Assembly: GCF_013761005.1 (NCBI RefSeq)
Contig: NZ_JACDUS010000006.1
Coordinates: 1 to 64,000, forward strand
Reading direction: 5' to 3'
Origin: Desulfosalsimonas propionicica
GTDB lineage: Bacteria; Desulfobacterota; Desulfobacteria; Desulfobacterales; Desulfosalsimonadaceae
Length of the DNA stretch: 64,000 nt
Below, one piece after another: positions 1-7,009 of the stretch. The notes under the pieces are model-generated. The model worked only from the letters and a program-made list of their open reading frames with translations. It was not told where the DNA came from and made no database searches. Numbering within the stretch: the first letter of the stretch is position 1; the number at the start of each line of letters is the position of its first letter. A program made the position numbers and the translations under genes.

Positions 1-95
1 CAAACGTCAGGCATATGGATTCAGGGATAATTGGTACTTCAAGCTCCGATTATATTTTATTCACGAATCCATCCCGGCATTTCCCGGATGAATCA

Positions 96-449
96 TTTTT
101 GCCTGGTAACATAGAAAATGCCCGGGCCTTTTTTAAAGATTCGGGGCGGAATTTTCTGTTCGGATCGAGAGAAAAAACAATTCAGTTTTTTGCCAGGTTA
201 TTTCTGTCCGGCCAGGCAGAAAATAGGGGGGAAGATTTGCAGAGATTTTCGGCCGAAGATTTCTGTGGTTTTCGGCAGAAAAAAACCGGGTGGTTTTCCC
301 GCTGGAAATTTCTGTGGTGCTGGCCAGAAAAGGGGAGGAAGTTTTTTCGGTGTTTTCCGTCCGGCGATTTCTGTCCGGGACCACAGAAAACAACCTGGTC
401 TTTCTTTATGGTTTTGAGCCCCGCGGTCTCTGTGGGGTTCGGCAGAAAA
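96..449. repeat. Array of seven regularly spaced imperfect palindromes
   Basis: Six good copies of the dyad TTTCTG-N10-CAGAAA start at 153, 201, 260, 309, 368 and 427, and a weaker seventh (TTTTTG-N10-TAGAAA) starts at 96. The arm-to-arm distance is constant. Successive centres are 57, 48, 59, 49, 59 and 59 bp apart, so spacings differ by about one helical turn. Copy 1 (right arm GAGAAA) and copy 6 (left arm TCTCTG) have one mismatch each. The first two bases after the left T are mostly GG or CC. No credible gene covers this stretch: open frames here exist in several registers at once. The layout fits a multi-site binding region such as iterons, a partition centromere or a multi-operator; which one is inference. 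Confidence 0.75.
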
Positions 450-560
450 AGATCCCGGCGATTTACCCCGGATCATTTACGGCCGGCCGCGTATGAAAGG
501 GGCTTGGAAGCCGGCGGCCCTTCCCGGCTTGAGAGCGGAAAATAAAAGTTCGAATTTTTA

Positions 561-663
561 AAGTTACAGAGGTTACAAGGTCACACCTGGGATAACTTAC
601 TGTATTTTTAGATAAAAAAGGCGTGACCTGTTTGTGACCTGATGGGCATTTGAGGTCACACCT
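561..663. repeat. GTTACA/GTGACC repeat cluster around a short AT-rich core
   Basis: The left side has GTTACA at 563 and 572 and GTCACA at 580. An AT-rich stretch follows (about 599-620), then inverted GTGACCT at 623 and 634. AGGTCACACCT occurs twice, at 578-588 and 653-663. The layout closely matches the cluster at 6228-6356, so one protein could recognise both. It lies between the palindrome array and the promoter of the MerR-like gene. A role in replication or regulation of the element is inferred. Confidence 0.6.
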
Positions 664-786
664 TTCTTCCTTGATGGTCGCGCAGTGGATCGTTGAGCGG
701 CTCAACTTTAAACGATTTTGGTTCCAGCTGTGCCTGCCTATTATCCCTTGAACTCTCTTTTCGACTGAGAAATGTCAAAAAAATTG

Positions 787-816
787 TTGACAGGGGGATG
801 GGTTAGCAAGTAATAC
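787..816 (+). promoter_or_regulatory. Sigma-70-type promoter of the MerR-like regulator
   Basis: TTGACA at 787-792 and TAATAC at 811-816 are separated by 18 bp and lie about 45 bp upstream of the start codon at 862. The -10 box is part of a palindrome (811-830), so the promoter is probably autoregulated. Confidence 0.6.
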
Positions 817-830
817 ATCAAAGTGTACGG
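811..830. promoter_or_regulatory. Operator-like palindrome overlapping the -10 box
   Basis: TAATACA, six bases, then TGTACGG. The same left half, spacer length and TGTA right-half core recur as a perfect palindrome at 1318-1337 in front of the next gene. The position over the -10 box suggests repression by one of the two regulators encoded here. Confidence 0.5.
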
Positions 831-861
831 ATTAATAAAAATGTTTTAATAAGGAGGCGTT

Positions 862-1302
862 ATGTGGTCACGAAAAAAAGTTAGTGAAATTACTGGAATC
901 CCTGACAGAAGGGTTTTGTTTTACACTGAACAACCAGGCATTTTGCCAGAGATAGAGCAGAAGGTTGGAAGCGGTTATGCTCGTGAATACACCTTGAAAG
1001 ATATTATTGTTCTGGCCTTTGTAAGAGAATTAAATCTTTGTGGATTTTCGTTATCGCGGATAAAGGAGTTCTTGTTTCACATCAGAGATCCCGAGATTGA
1101 ATCAAAATGGTGGAATAGTGCCAAGGCTGAGCCGGTCACGGATAAACCCTGCAACATCATATATTATCATGATGGCCGAGGCGGGAGGACAATTGGAATT
1201 CGTCAAACAGATCAGCCCGCCCCGCTGATGAATCGACATACAAGTGCGATTATAATATCCATGACTAATATCATTAATGATATCCTACAAAAAATAACCT
1301 AA
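862..1302 (+). CDS. MerR-like DNA-binding regulator
   Basis: The 146-residue protein starts at an ATG 4 bp after a full AAGGAGG (851-857). Residues 3-30 form a winged-helix N-terminus of the MerR type (KKVSEITGIPDRRV, then a tyrosine and the wing). Residues about 42-72 match the second helical pair of that family (YTLKDIIVLAFVREL). The C-terminal half has no recognised ligand domain and ends in a short amphipathic helix that could dimerise. Two similar palindromes flank the gene, one over its own promoter and one before the next gene, so it probably controls itself and the early genes of the element. Family assignment rests on the N-terminal pattern; the ligand is unknown. Confidence 0.7.
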   Translation: MWSRKKVSEITGIPDRRVLFYTEQPGILPEIEQKVGSGYAREYTLKDIIVLAFVRELNLCGFSLSRIKEFLFHIRDPEIESKWWNSAKAEPVTDKPCNIIYYHDGRGGRTIGIRQTDQPAPLMNRHTSAIIISMTNIINDILQKIT

Positions 1303-1317
1303 AAATTTTATTTAAAG

Positions 1318-1337
1318 TAATACATAGTAGTGTATTA
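1318..1337. promoter_or_regulatory. Perfect operator palindrome TAATACA-N6-TGTATTA
   Basis: The two 7-bp arms are exactly complementary. The site lies 30 bp upstream of the small regulator at 1367 and is followed by further overlapping TATTAC sequence. It matches the site at 811-830 in arm length and spacer. Confidence 0.55.
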
Positions 1338-1366
1338 TGTATTACAATTTTTTAATAGAGGACAAT

Positions 1367-1561
1367 ATGAAAAAAAACAAAAGATTAAGGGCAAAGATAG
1401 TCGAAATTTTTGGAAGTTATGATGCTTTCGGAAAAGCCGTTGAGACTGACGCAAGTTTAATATCGCGGATTGTGTGCGGTCACAGGAAGCTGCCGAAGGA
1501 AAAACAGCAAAAATGGGCGGATGCTTTAAACTGCAAGGTAAGGGAAATATTCCCTCAATAA
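1367..1561 (+). CDS. Small Cro/CI-like helix-turn-helix protein
   Basis: The 64-residue protein starts at the ATG preceded by AGAGGA, rather than the in-frame upstream ATG at 1337 that overlaps the operator. The core (SYDAFGKAVETDASLISRIV, then CGHRKLPKEKQQKWADAL) has the spacing of the short XRE-type DNA-binding domain used by phage Cro proteins and by Rha- or DUF739-like regulators. There is no other domain. The pair of MerR-like and Cro-like genes with shared operators resembles an immunity switch, though they lie in tandem rather than divergently. Its targets are not visible beyond that inference. Confidence 0.65.
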   Translation: MKKNKRLRAKIVEIFGSYDAFGKAVETDASLISRIVCGHRKLPKEKQQKWADALNCKVREIFPQ

Positions 1562-1658
1562 GATGCAGTGCAGGGGTTTTCCTGCAAACGATCCTATCTA
1601 TGCCTTGAAAACATGATGCGGCGTTAATGTCAGAAAATACAAAGGAGTTTTTTCCATC

Positions 1659-1928
1659 ATGACCGGAGTTGAAAGAATCAACACAGAATCTAATCGTAAT
1701 CTCAGTGAAACCCGGGAACTTCTGATAGCCGCCCTTCCCCCCATCTTCGGCCGCCCGAAAATTTCGCATTATCTGCCCGGGATATTGTCCGGCAAGACGG
1801 TTGCCAATCTGGAATCACAGGGGGAGGGACCCCCAAGTTATCAGGTCGGTCGCCGGCGCTTTTACAAGCGGGAAACGTTTGTTGAATGGTTCATAAGCCG
1901 GATGCAGCAGGAGCGGGGCCTTAAATAA
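1659..1928 (+). CDS. Excisionase/AlpA-like DNA-binding protein
   Basis: The 89-residue protein starts at ATG after AAGGAG. The middle (about residues 37-80) carries a helix-turn-helix with a following wing: ISHYLPGILSGKTVANLES, then PPSYQVGRRRFYKRETFVEWF. This wing pattern, with hydrophilic residues then RRxFYKR, is typical of phage excisionases and of small helix-turn-helix proteins that precede primases in integrative elements. Its stop overlaps the primase start by one base (TAATG), so the two are translationally coupled. It may help excision or recruit replication proteins; neither can be told from sequence alone. Confidence 0.6.
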   Translation: MTGVERINTESNRNLSETRELLIAALPPIFGRPKISHYLPGILSGKTVANLESQGEGPPSYQVGRRRFYKRETFVEWFISRMQQERGLK

Positions 1929-4546
1929 TGGCGGCGGATCTTCCTAAGCGAATTCTGGAAGCCCTGAAAGCCTCTGAATGGTGGACCAGAAAGACCCGTG
2001 ACAACGGCCGCACGATCTCCCCCCTGAAGTGCCCGGAGTGCGGATTTTCAAACGCCTGGGCCTATTCTGCGGCTCCCTGGGCTGTTGTCTGCAACCGTCA
2101 AAACCATTGCGGCGCTGTGATCAAAGCCCGGGATCTGTTCCCGGATCTCTTTATATCCATTGAAAAGGACTATCCCCCTACAAAAACCAATCCGCACCGG
2201 CCGGCCACTGTGTATCTGCATACCCGGGGTATCAGGCAGGCCCTGGAAGGCTTGCGGTATGAGTTCTGGCCGGATGTACGCAAAACCGGAAGTGGCGCGG
2301 TTATGTTCCCGGTTGAATCCGACAGAAAGGTTTATAACGGCCGACTGATATCCCCGCCCCCGGGAGAAGGAAAAACCCATAACAGGGGGTCCACTGCCGG
2401 GCTTTTCTGGAAGCATCCGGGCCTTTCCTATGATCCGGCCGCTGAAACCTTCATAACAGAGGGGATTGTTGATGCCCTGTCCCTTATTGAAATGGGGTTT
2501 CAGGCCATAGCTGTTTTGTCCTCTGGCCAGGACCCGGGCAACATGGATCTTTCCCATTTTGGAAAGCTCGTGTTCGCCTTTGACAATGACGCTGCCGGAC
2601 AGCGGGCGTTAAAGAAATGGATTGCTCATTACCCGGATGCAGGGGCGGTCATGTCGCCGGCCGGCCGGGACTGGAATGATCTGCTTTCCTCCGGTGGCCA
2701 GACCGCCGGGAAAACCTTCGAACAAAACCGGTCGGAATACGAGTTCCAGGCGCGTTTGGCCCTCTGCAAAACCCCGAAGGAATATGCCGAGACCTACTAT
2801 CAGTATATGAAGATCCCGCCGGGCCTGTTCGTCTTTGATGGATCATATCACTACGCGACTGTCAAAATGATCGCCAGGGAAGAAACGGTTGTCGCGGCGC
2901 GGCAATCGAATTTCACTCTGGAAGTTGATCATTTCCAGTTAAATTCCACGATCCAGGATAAGCCGGAATATCAGTATCACCTCACCGTAAAGCCCAAATC
3001 CGGCCGCCCGATCGGTTTTGTTGCCTCAGCCGAGGACCTTTCACAGCCCGGCCAAATGACAAAGCTCTTCATGAGCCGGTCTAAATCCTGGTGGCAGGGG
3101 GAGCGCAAGCCCTCAATGCAGCTTGCCCGGATCATCAGCGAGGCAACGGCCCCCACTGTAAGGACCATTCAAACCATAGGGCATGACGCGGAAAGCAACT
3201 GTTACGTTTTCCGGGATTACATGATCACGCCTTCCGGTGAAACCGTCCTGCCGAACGAAAAAGGCTTTTTCGGGGTCAGCCGGCGCAAATATGTCCGCCC
3301 GCCTTCAAACGGTGTGGTTGAAAGAATGATCAAGCCGGGCCGGGGGAAACGGGCCGTAACGGATCTTTATGAAATGCTCGTGTCCACCTGGGGCTTTCGG
3401 GCGGCAGTCGGGTTCGCCTGGATGCTCGGATCGTGGTTTGTTCATGACATTGCCTATCACCTGGGATTTTATCCCTTCCTGAGCTTTCACGGGGATACGC
3501 ATACGGGCAAATCAAGCCTGATTTATTTCCTTCAGATGATGCAGGGCATTGATGGGGAGGGCTTGCCAATGACCAAGGTCAATACCTCAAAGGGCAAGAT
3601 CCGGGAGCTTGCGCAGCGGGCAAGCCTTTTTCACGCCCTGCTTGAAGCCAATGCCGGGGAAAGCTCCCGGTTTGATTTTGACCAGTTTTTAACCCTTTAC
3701 AATTTCGGCACCCTTCAGACCCGGGCGAAAAAGACAACGGGACTGGAAGTTGAAACAATTCCCTTCAGATCGGCCCTGATCTTTGGCCAGAACTTCGAGG
3801 CTTTCAGCAGCCAGGCCATGCGGGAGCGGGTCATATCGGTTCACTTTCCGGCCGATAAGATCATAACAGCCGAATCCAAGGCGGTTTATGACAAGCTCAA
3901 GACAGTCCCCCGCCCCGAATTTCCAATGGTGCTGCCGGCGGTCATGAAACACCGACAGGCCCTTGAAGGCAAATGGCGGGATTATTGGGACAAAGCCCGG
4001 CGGCTTCTGTCCGGCTACGGCAACACCCGCGTTGAGGAAAATCATGCCTTTGTGTTGGCCTTTCATTGGCTATTCACCGAGACCTTTCAGGTCAAATACG
4101 ACCTGTCCCCCTATATCCAGGATCTGACCCGCGAGAAGGTCAAAGAGGTTGAGCACCAGCCGGCGGGCCTTGCGGATTTCTTTTTCGATGTGGTTTTTGA
4201 CCTGGTGGTGGCCAAGGGGGATACGGCCAAGCGCGTGATTGACTGGCCTGGCCTGAAAAACAATGGCGCAAGCCTGACGCCCCCGCCTTCGGGAAAACTG
4301 GCTTTAAACCTCAATGGCGTCATGGATCTTTACGGCCAGTTCCGGGCAACGGTGAAGGATATTCAAACCGCATTAAGGGAGCACCCGGCCTACCTGGATT
4401 CAAATAAGGGGTATCGATTCTGGAAGGAGTCCTTTGAAGTGGTGCACCCCAAAAAGGCATGGATTTTTGATCTCTCAAAGATATCCCGGGCAGGCGAGGA
4501 TTCAGCCCGGCCGGATTATCAAGATGATGATCGCCCTTTCGGCTAA
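1928..4546 (+). CDS. Toprim primase with C-terminal P-loop helicase-like domain
   Basis: The 872-residue protein would prime and probably unwind DNA for replication of the element. In order: a zinc ribbon at about residues 35-61 (CPEC, then CNRQNHC); a Toprim domain with the catalytic glutamate in TEGIVDA (about 177) and the acidic motif FAFDNDAAG (about 217); a long middle region; and an ATPase domain with Walker A GDTHTGKSS at about 520-528. An arginine-finger-like segment (MRERV) follows. The layout resembles the primase-helicases of P4-type satellites and DUF927-like proteins, but is not a plain match to any one I can name. Start ATG overlaps the upstream stop. Its presence is the main evidence that the region replicates on its own. 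Confidence 0.85.
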   Translation: MAADLPKRILEALKASEWWTRKTRDNGRTISPLKCPECGFSNAWAYSAAPWAVVCNRQNHCGAVIKARDLFPDLFISIEKDYPPTKTNPHRPATVYLHTRGIRQALEGLRYEFWPDVRKTGSGAVMFPVESDRKVYNGRLISPPPGEGKTHNRGSTAGLFWKHPGLSYDPAAETFITEGIVDALSLIEMGFQAIAVLSSGQDPGNMDLSHFGKLVFAFDNDAAGQRALKKWIAHYPDAGAVMSPAGRDWNDLLSSGGQTAGKTFEQNRSEYEFQARLALCKTPKEYAETYYQYMKIPPGLFVFDGSYHYATVKMIAREETVVAARQSNFTLEVDHFQLNSTIQDKPEYQYHLTVKPKSGRPIGFVASAEDLSQPGQMTKLFMSRSKSWWQGERKPSMQLARIISEATAPTVRTIQTIGHDAESNCYVFRDYMITPSGETVLPNEKGFFGVSRRKYVRPPSNGVVERMIKPGRGKRAVTDLYEMLVSTWGFRAAVGFAWMLGSWFVHDIAYHLGFYPFLSFHGDTHTGKSSLIYFLQMMQGIDGEGLPMTKVNTSKGKIRELAQRASLFHALLEANAGESSRFDFDQFLTLYNFGTLQTRAKKTTGLEVETIPFRSALIFGQNFEAFSSQAMRERVISVHFPADKIITAESKAVYDKLKTVPRPEFPMVLPAVMKHRQALEGKWRDYWDKARRLLSGYGNTRVEENHAFVLAFHWLFTETFQVKYDLSPYIQDLTREKVKEVEHQPAGLADFFFDVVFDLVVAKGDTAKRVIDWPGLKNNGASLTPPPSGKLALNLNGVMDLYGQFRATVKDIQTALREHPAYLDSNKGYRFWKESFEVVHPKKAWIFDLSKISRAGEDSARPDYQDDDRPFG

Positions 4547-4562
4547 GGGGTTCCCCCCTTAG
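4543..4562 (+). terminator. Hairpin overlapping the primase stop codon
   Basis: A perfect 8-bp stem (CTAAGGGG and CCCCTTAG) with a TTCC loop includes the primase stop codon. It is followed only by TCTTTG, so it may be a weak terminator or a 3'-end protecting hairpin. Confidence 0.45.
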
Positions 4563-4636
4563 TCTTTGCATAAAATCCTTTTGTGCGGCTTCAGAGAGAC
4601 CCGGATATTAAAATTTTAAATGATGGAGGAACACTT

Positions 4637-5134
4637 ATGGATGTATTTGATCAGGAGAACCATGAGCTCGCTGGTGAGCTTCAGAGGGCGATGGAAATCA
4701 TCTATGAACCGGAAATGTGGCCAGTGGTGCGCAGCTATCCGCCGGTGCTGGCAAGGGCCTGTTGTATTCTGCAAATTTACGCCGTTGGTTTGCGCACCGG
4801 GGAAATCATTTGGTTCCGAGGGGCAAACCCGATCAACCGTGCCTGGGTCCATTTGCCGGAGACCTTTGAGAAAAACCCTGAATGCCGGCGGCCGGACGGA
4901 AGGGCTTTTCAGTGTGAACAGGGGATGGATGTCCGGATCAGAGATATTACATGGGTGGCAGAGAGCCCGGGAATGGAAACCGAAACCTACCAAATCAAGC
5001 AGTGTCGCTGTTCCAGTGCGGGTCAGGAGAGAAGCGGTAGCCGTTCTTCCGTCCAGGGTGAAACCGTTTTGGAATTTTCCCGGGAATCAGAAATGACCCC
5101 TATTGAGAGGCTGAAAAGAAAGTACGGCCCTTAA
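4637..5134 (+). CDS. Hypothetical protein of the element
   Basis: The 165-residue protein starts at ATG after GGAGGA, in preference to an in-frame upstream ATG at 4583 with no such site. The N-terminus is acidic and helical. Residues about 30-75 are rich in aromatic and hydrophobic residues (RTGEIIWFRGANPINRAWV). The C-terminus is low-complexity and serine/glutamate-rich, then ends in a basic tail (IERLKRKYGP). No family is recognised. It lies downstream of the primase and just upstream of a hairpin. The choice of frame is supported by the ribosome binding site and protein-like composition; the overlapping frames are arginine-rich shadows. Confidence 0.6.
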   Translation: MDVFDQENHELAGELQRAMEIIYEPEMWPVVRSYPPVLARACCILQIYAVGLRTGEIIWFRGANPINRAWVHLPETFEKNPECRRPDGRAFQCEQGMDVRIRDITWVAESPGMETETYQIKQCRCSSAGQERSGSRSSVQGETVLEFSRESEMTPIERLKRKYGP

Positions 5135-5197
5135 GCATGGCCGAAAGTCCGTTCTGGACGGCACCGCTCCCCTGTAACCCCAATCAGAATGTAACAG

Positions 5198-5221
5198 GCC
5201 CGCCGGGGGAGTCGGGCTTTT
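5198..5221 (+). terminator. Short terminator-like hairpin
   Basis: GCCCG and CGGGC form a 5-bp stem with a GC-rich loop and run into TTTT. It ends the segment after the gene at 4637. Two TGTAAC motifs (5173 and 5190), like those in the larger repeat clusters, lie just before it. Confidence 0.45.
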
Positions 5222-5244
5222 AAAAAACCGAGACAGGCAGGATT

Positions 5245-5544
5245 ATGGTTAGAAAAGAAGCAGGGCAAAGAATCATAACACTTCCAGTAAAAGAAGACCC
5301 CGGGAACTATGAGCGCTGCCCGATTTGCGGAGAGCCCTTTCAGCGGAAAGAGGCCGCAACGGTCCGGCAGTTGTGGATTGACCGCTGCGGATTCGGCCCG
5401 GTGCCCCCGGAAGCGTTGGTCCATCCGGAGTGCGACAATAAAGAGCAGATCCGGTGTTTCCTGAAGCGGCCGGAACCCAAACGGGTCCTTCCGGCGACCT
5501 GGTCTAATACGGTTTCGTGCAGCGCGAGCTTCCAGACTTTTTAA
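5245..5544 (+). CDS. Small zinc-finger-like hypothetical protein
   Basis: The 99-residue protein begins at ATG, with AGGCAGG as a weak ribosome binding site. A metal-binding set is visible near residues 25-65: CPICGEPF, then a histidine and cysteine in VHPEC. The segment between is basic and aromatic (TVRQLWIDRC). The last 20 residues look non-specific, so the true protein may have been extended by a drifted 3' end. No family is recognised; small CxxC proteins of this size are common nucleic-acid-binding or accessory proteins of phage-like elements. Confidence 0.5.
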   Translation: MVRKEAGQRIITLPVKEDPGNYERCPICGEPFQRKEAATVRQLWIDRCGFGPVPPEALVHPECDNKEQIRCFLKRPEPKRVLPATWSNTVSCSASFQTF

Positions 5545-5564
5545 AATAAAAAACTGGTGGAAAA

Positions 5565-5660
5565 ATGGAATCTGCCGAAATATCAGGCAATAATAATTAT
5601 AGTCAGCTACCATCCAGTTTGATTCAAAAAATCAATGTTTCCACTGTTCCCAAGAAATGA
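5565..5660 (+). CDS. Possible 31-residue peptide
   Basis: A short frame starts at ATG behind GGTGG and ends at TGA directly before another ATG (5661) in the leader of the next gene. The peptide is polar (asparagine, serine and glutamine rich) with no recognised motif. It could be a leader peptide for the gene at 5685 or chance coding. Confidence 0.25.
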   Translation: MESAEISGNNNYSQLPSSLIQKINVSTVPKK

Positions 5661-5684
5661 ATGATAAATTTCAAGGAGCCTAAA

Positions 5685-6068
5685 ATGATGCACAAAAACA
5701 GTATCAAAGCCCGGGATATTGCCGATTCGATCAATCCGGATTTTTTTGACCCGGATAATTGCCGCCAGTGGCTATTGGAACGGCTGCACCCGCAAGGCCC
5801 TTCGTGCCCTTGGTGCGGTGTTGCGATTCGGGGGAGGGCGGCCGGCCGGTTCTGGCAGTTGAAGCAGATGAAATGCCAGGCATGCGGCCGGAAATTTACG
5901 GCCCGAACCGGAACAAACCTGGCCGGGCTCAAGGCCGGCTGCCGGGAACTGGTCATGTTTTGCCTCATGATTGAGGCCGGTTATTCAATGGCCAGTATAG
6001 CCCGGCGTATGAATATCGGCTTGAGAACCCTCTATCTGTACAAGGAGCGTTTCCAGGATTTGCAGTAA
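5685..6068 (+). CDS. Zinc-ribbon plus helix-turn-helix protein (IS1595/InsA-like N-terminus)
   Basis: The 127-residue protein starts at the ATG 6 bp after AAGGAG; an upstream in-frame ATG at 5661 precedes that site and is less likely. A four-cysteine ribbon (CPWCG, then CQACGRKFTARTGT) is followed by a helix-turn-helix (MASIARRMNIGLRTLYLYKE). This arrangement is seen in the N-terminal part of IS1595 transposases and in InsA of IS1. There is no transposase catalytic domain downstream, so it is either a free-standing DNA-binding protein of the element or a stable remnant. A strong terminator follows it. Confidence 0.6.
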   Translation: MMHKNSIKARDIADSINPDFFDPDNCRQWLLERLHPQGPSCPWCGVAIRGRAAGRFWQLKQMKCQACGRKFTARTGTNLAGLKAGCRELVMFCLMIEAGYSMASIARRMNIGLRTLYLYKERFQDLQ

Positions 6069-6099
6069 AGCCGGCTTGCAGATTTTGTTTTGCCCTGGT

Positions 6100-6125
6100 C
6101 CCCGGCGGGCGGCCGGGGCTTTTTT
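6100..6125 (+). terminator. Rho-independent terminator
   Basis: CCCCGG and CCGGGG form a 6-bp all-GC stem with a 7-base loop, followed by CTTTTTTG. It lies 32 bp after the stop of the zinc-ribbon gene. Confidence 0.75.
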
Positions 6126-6227
6126 GTCTGGCGGACATAGATGCTGTGGTCCGGAACCCCCGGGGATTGAAGAGTCAGGAAACTCGTTTCCCTATTCGCA
6201 TATCAGGCATGGATTTCTTTAGACCGG

Positions 6228-6356
6228 GTTACAAAAGTTACAAGAGTCACAGGAGAAGTTACACCTATATATCAATATAATATATTAATATTATTATAAT
6301 ATATATATATTATTTATATAAATGTAACCCTGTAACCCTCATGTGACTCCGGTCAC
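6228..6356. other. Candidate replication origin: inverted GTTACA iterons around an AT-rich core
   Basis: GTTACA at 6228, 6237 and 6258 and GTCACA at 6246 form the left arm with a 9-bp period. A stretch of nearly pure A/T follows (6266-6322). The right arm is inverted: TGTAAC at 6323 and 6331, TGTGAC at 6342, then GTCAC at 6352. Direct iterons next to an AT-rich unwinding-like segment are the usual form of replicon origins. The related cluster at 561-663 and the primase between them support this reading. No initiator protein has been identified, so the function is inferred. Confidence 0.55.
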
Positions 6357-6405
6357 GTATCAAAGGGAGGTTAAAGCCTCCGGCAACGGAAAGGAGCCCT
6401 TTGTT

Positions 6406-6729
6406 TTGGCGCATATTCTGAAAAATAATCAAAGCACAGAGGCACGGATTGAGGAATTAGGGGCCGGCAAGAATCCGTTTTGCAGGCATTACGATCAATG
6501 CCTGACCCGGGCGGCCAGGCGGGATGTCACTTTTTGCTGCCAAGGATGCGCCCATGAGCGGGATTATTGGGATTATGAATATGAATATGAATATGATGAT
6601 TTCCTGCCGATTGTCCGGTTGCTGATCGCGGTCTTTAGGCACGATGATCCCGAGTTGCTTCAGCGGTTCGAGGCGCTGATCAACGAACGGCACACCAAAG
6701 AAGGCCCCTTCAGCCTGGATTCTCTTTAA
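6406..6729 (+). CDS. Cysteine-rich hypothetical protein with acidic tyrosine repeat
   Basis: The 107-residue form starts at TTG after AAGGAG. A longer form from GTG at 6343 would lie inside the repeat cluster and has no ribosome binding site. Four or five cysteines form a likely zinc site (CRHYDQC, then FCCQGC). Next comes a tyrosine and glutamate repeat (EYEYEYEYDD) encoded by a GAATAT microsatellite at about 6571-6600. The C-terminal half is a predicted helical pair. No family is named with confidence. Position and composition suggest an accessory protein of the element. Confidence 0.5.
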   Translation: MAHILKNNQSTEARIEELGAGKNPFCRHYDQCLTRAARRDVTFCCQGCAHERDYWDYEYEYEYDDFLPIVRLLIAVFRHDDPELLQRFEALINERHTKEGPFSLDSL

Positions 6730-6763
6730 GAAGCTCTCCTCCCCGATCGCGGATTCAGAAGGC

Positions 6764-6791
6764 TTGACATCCGGGTGCGGTTTGGTAAAGT
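6764..6791 (+). promoter_or_regulatory. Sigma-70-type promoter upstream of the structured RNA
   Basis: TTGACA at 6764-6769 and TAAAGT at 6786-6791 have a 16-bp spacer. The promoter is about 100 bp upstream of the structured element and could serve it or the gene at 7010. A second -10-like TATAAT lies at 6878-6883. Confidence 0.45.
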
Positions 6792-6888
6792 GGGTATTGT
6801 CAAAACCACAGAGCGGCCCCTGTCCCCGGTAAAATCCGGCTCGGAAAGGGGGGAGAGATTTTTTATCTGGATGGGTATATAATTTAAG

Positions 6889-6967
6889 TGTGCCCGACCT
6901 GCCATGTACCGCGAGGGCATGGGCGTCTCTCTGTGGACGCTGACACAGGTCGGGCACTTTGTTTTTT
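6889..6967 (+). ncRNA. Candidate structured small RNA with its own -10 box and terminator
   Basis: A perfect -10 box (TATAAT, 6878-6883) would place the transcript start at about 6889. A perfect 12-bp outer stem follows (6890-6901 with 6946-6957). The 44-base interior can fold into two more hairpins: CCATG with CATGG, and GCGTC with GACGC. After the outer stem comes TTTGTTTTTTG, a good U-tract. The whole is a compact three-way-junction-like RNA of about 70-78 bases. No protein frame uses this segment. No strong -35 box is seen at the right distance. It could instead be a large terminator ahead of the gene at 7010. No known RNA family is recognised. Confidence 0.5.
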
Positions 6968-7009
6968 GTGCCCCATCAGATAAATTGTCAAAATCACAGA
7001 GGTGTCACT

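Noticed and set aside
96-449. CRISPR array
   Set aside because: The repeats are short palindromes of variable sequence, the intervals are 25-36 bp and similar to one another in composition, and no cas genes are present.
15-545. Several overlapping open reading frames on both strands in the palindrome array
   Set aside because: They lie in multiple registers at once and owe their length to the lack of stop codons in the repeats. None has a ribosome binding site or a protein-like sequence.
5685-6068. Complete insertion sequence
   Set aside because: Only a zinc ribbon and helix-turn-helix are present. No catalytic transposase domain or terminal inverted repeats flank it.
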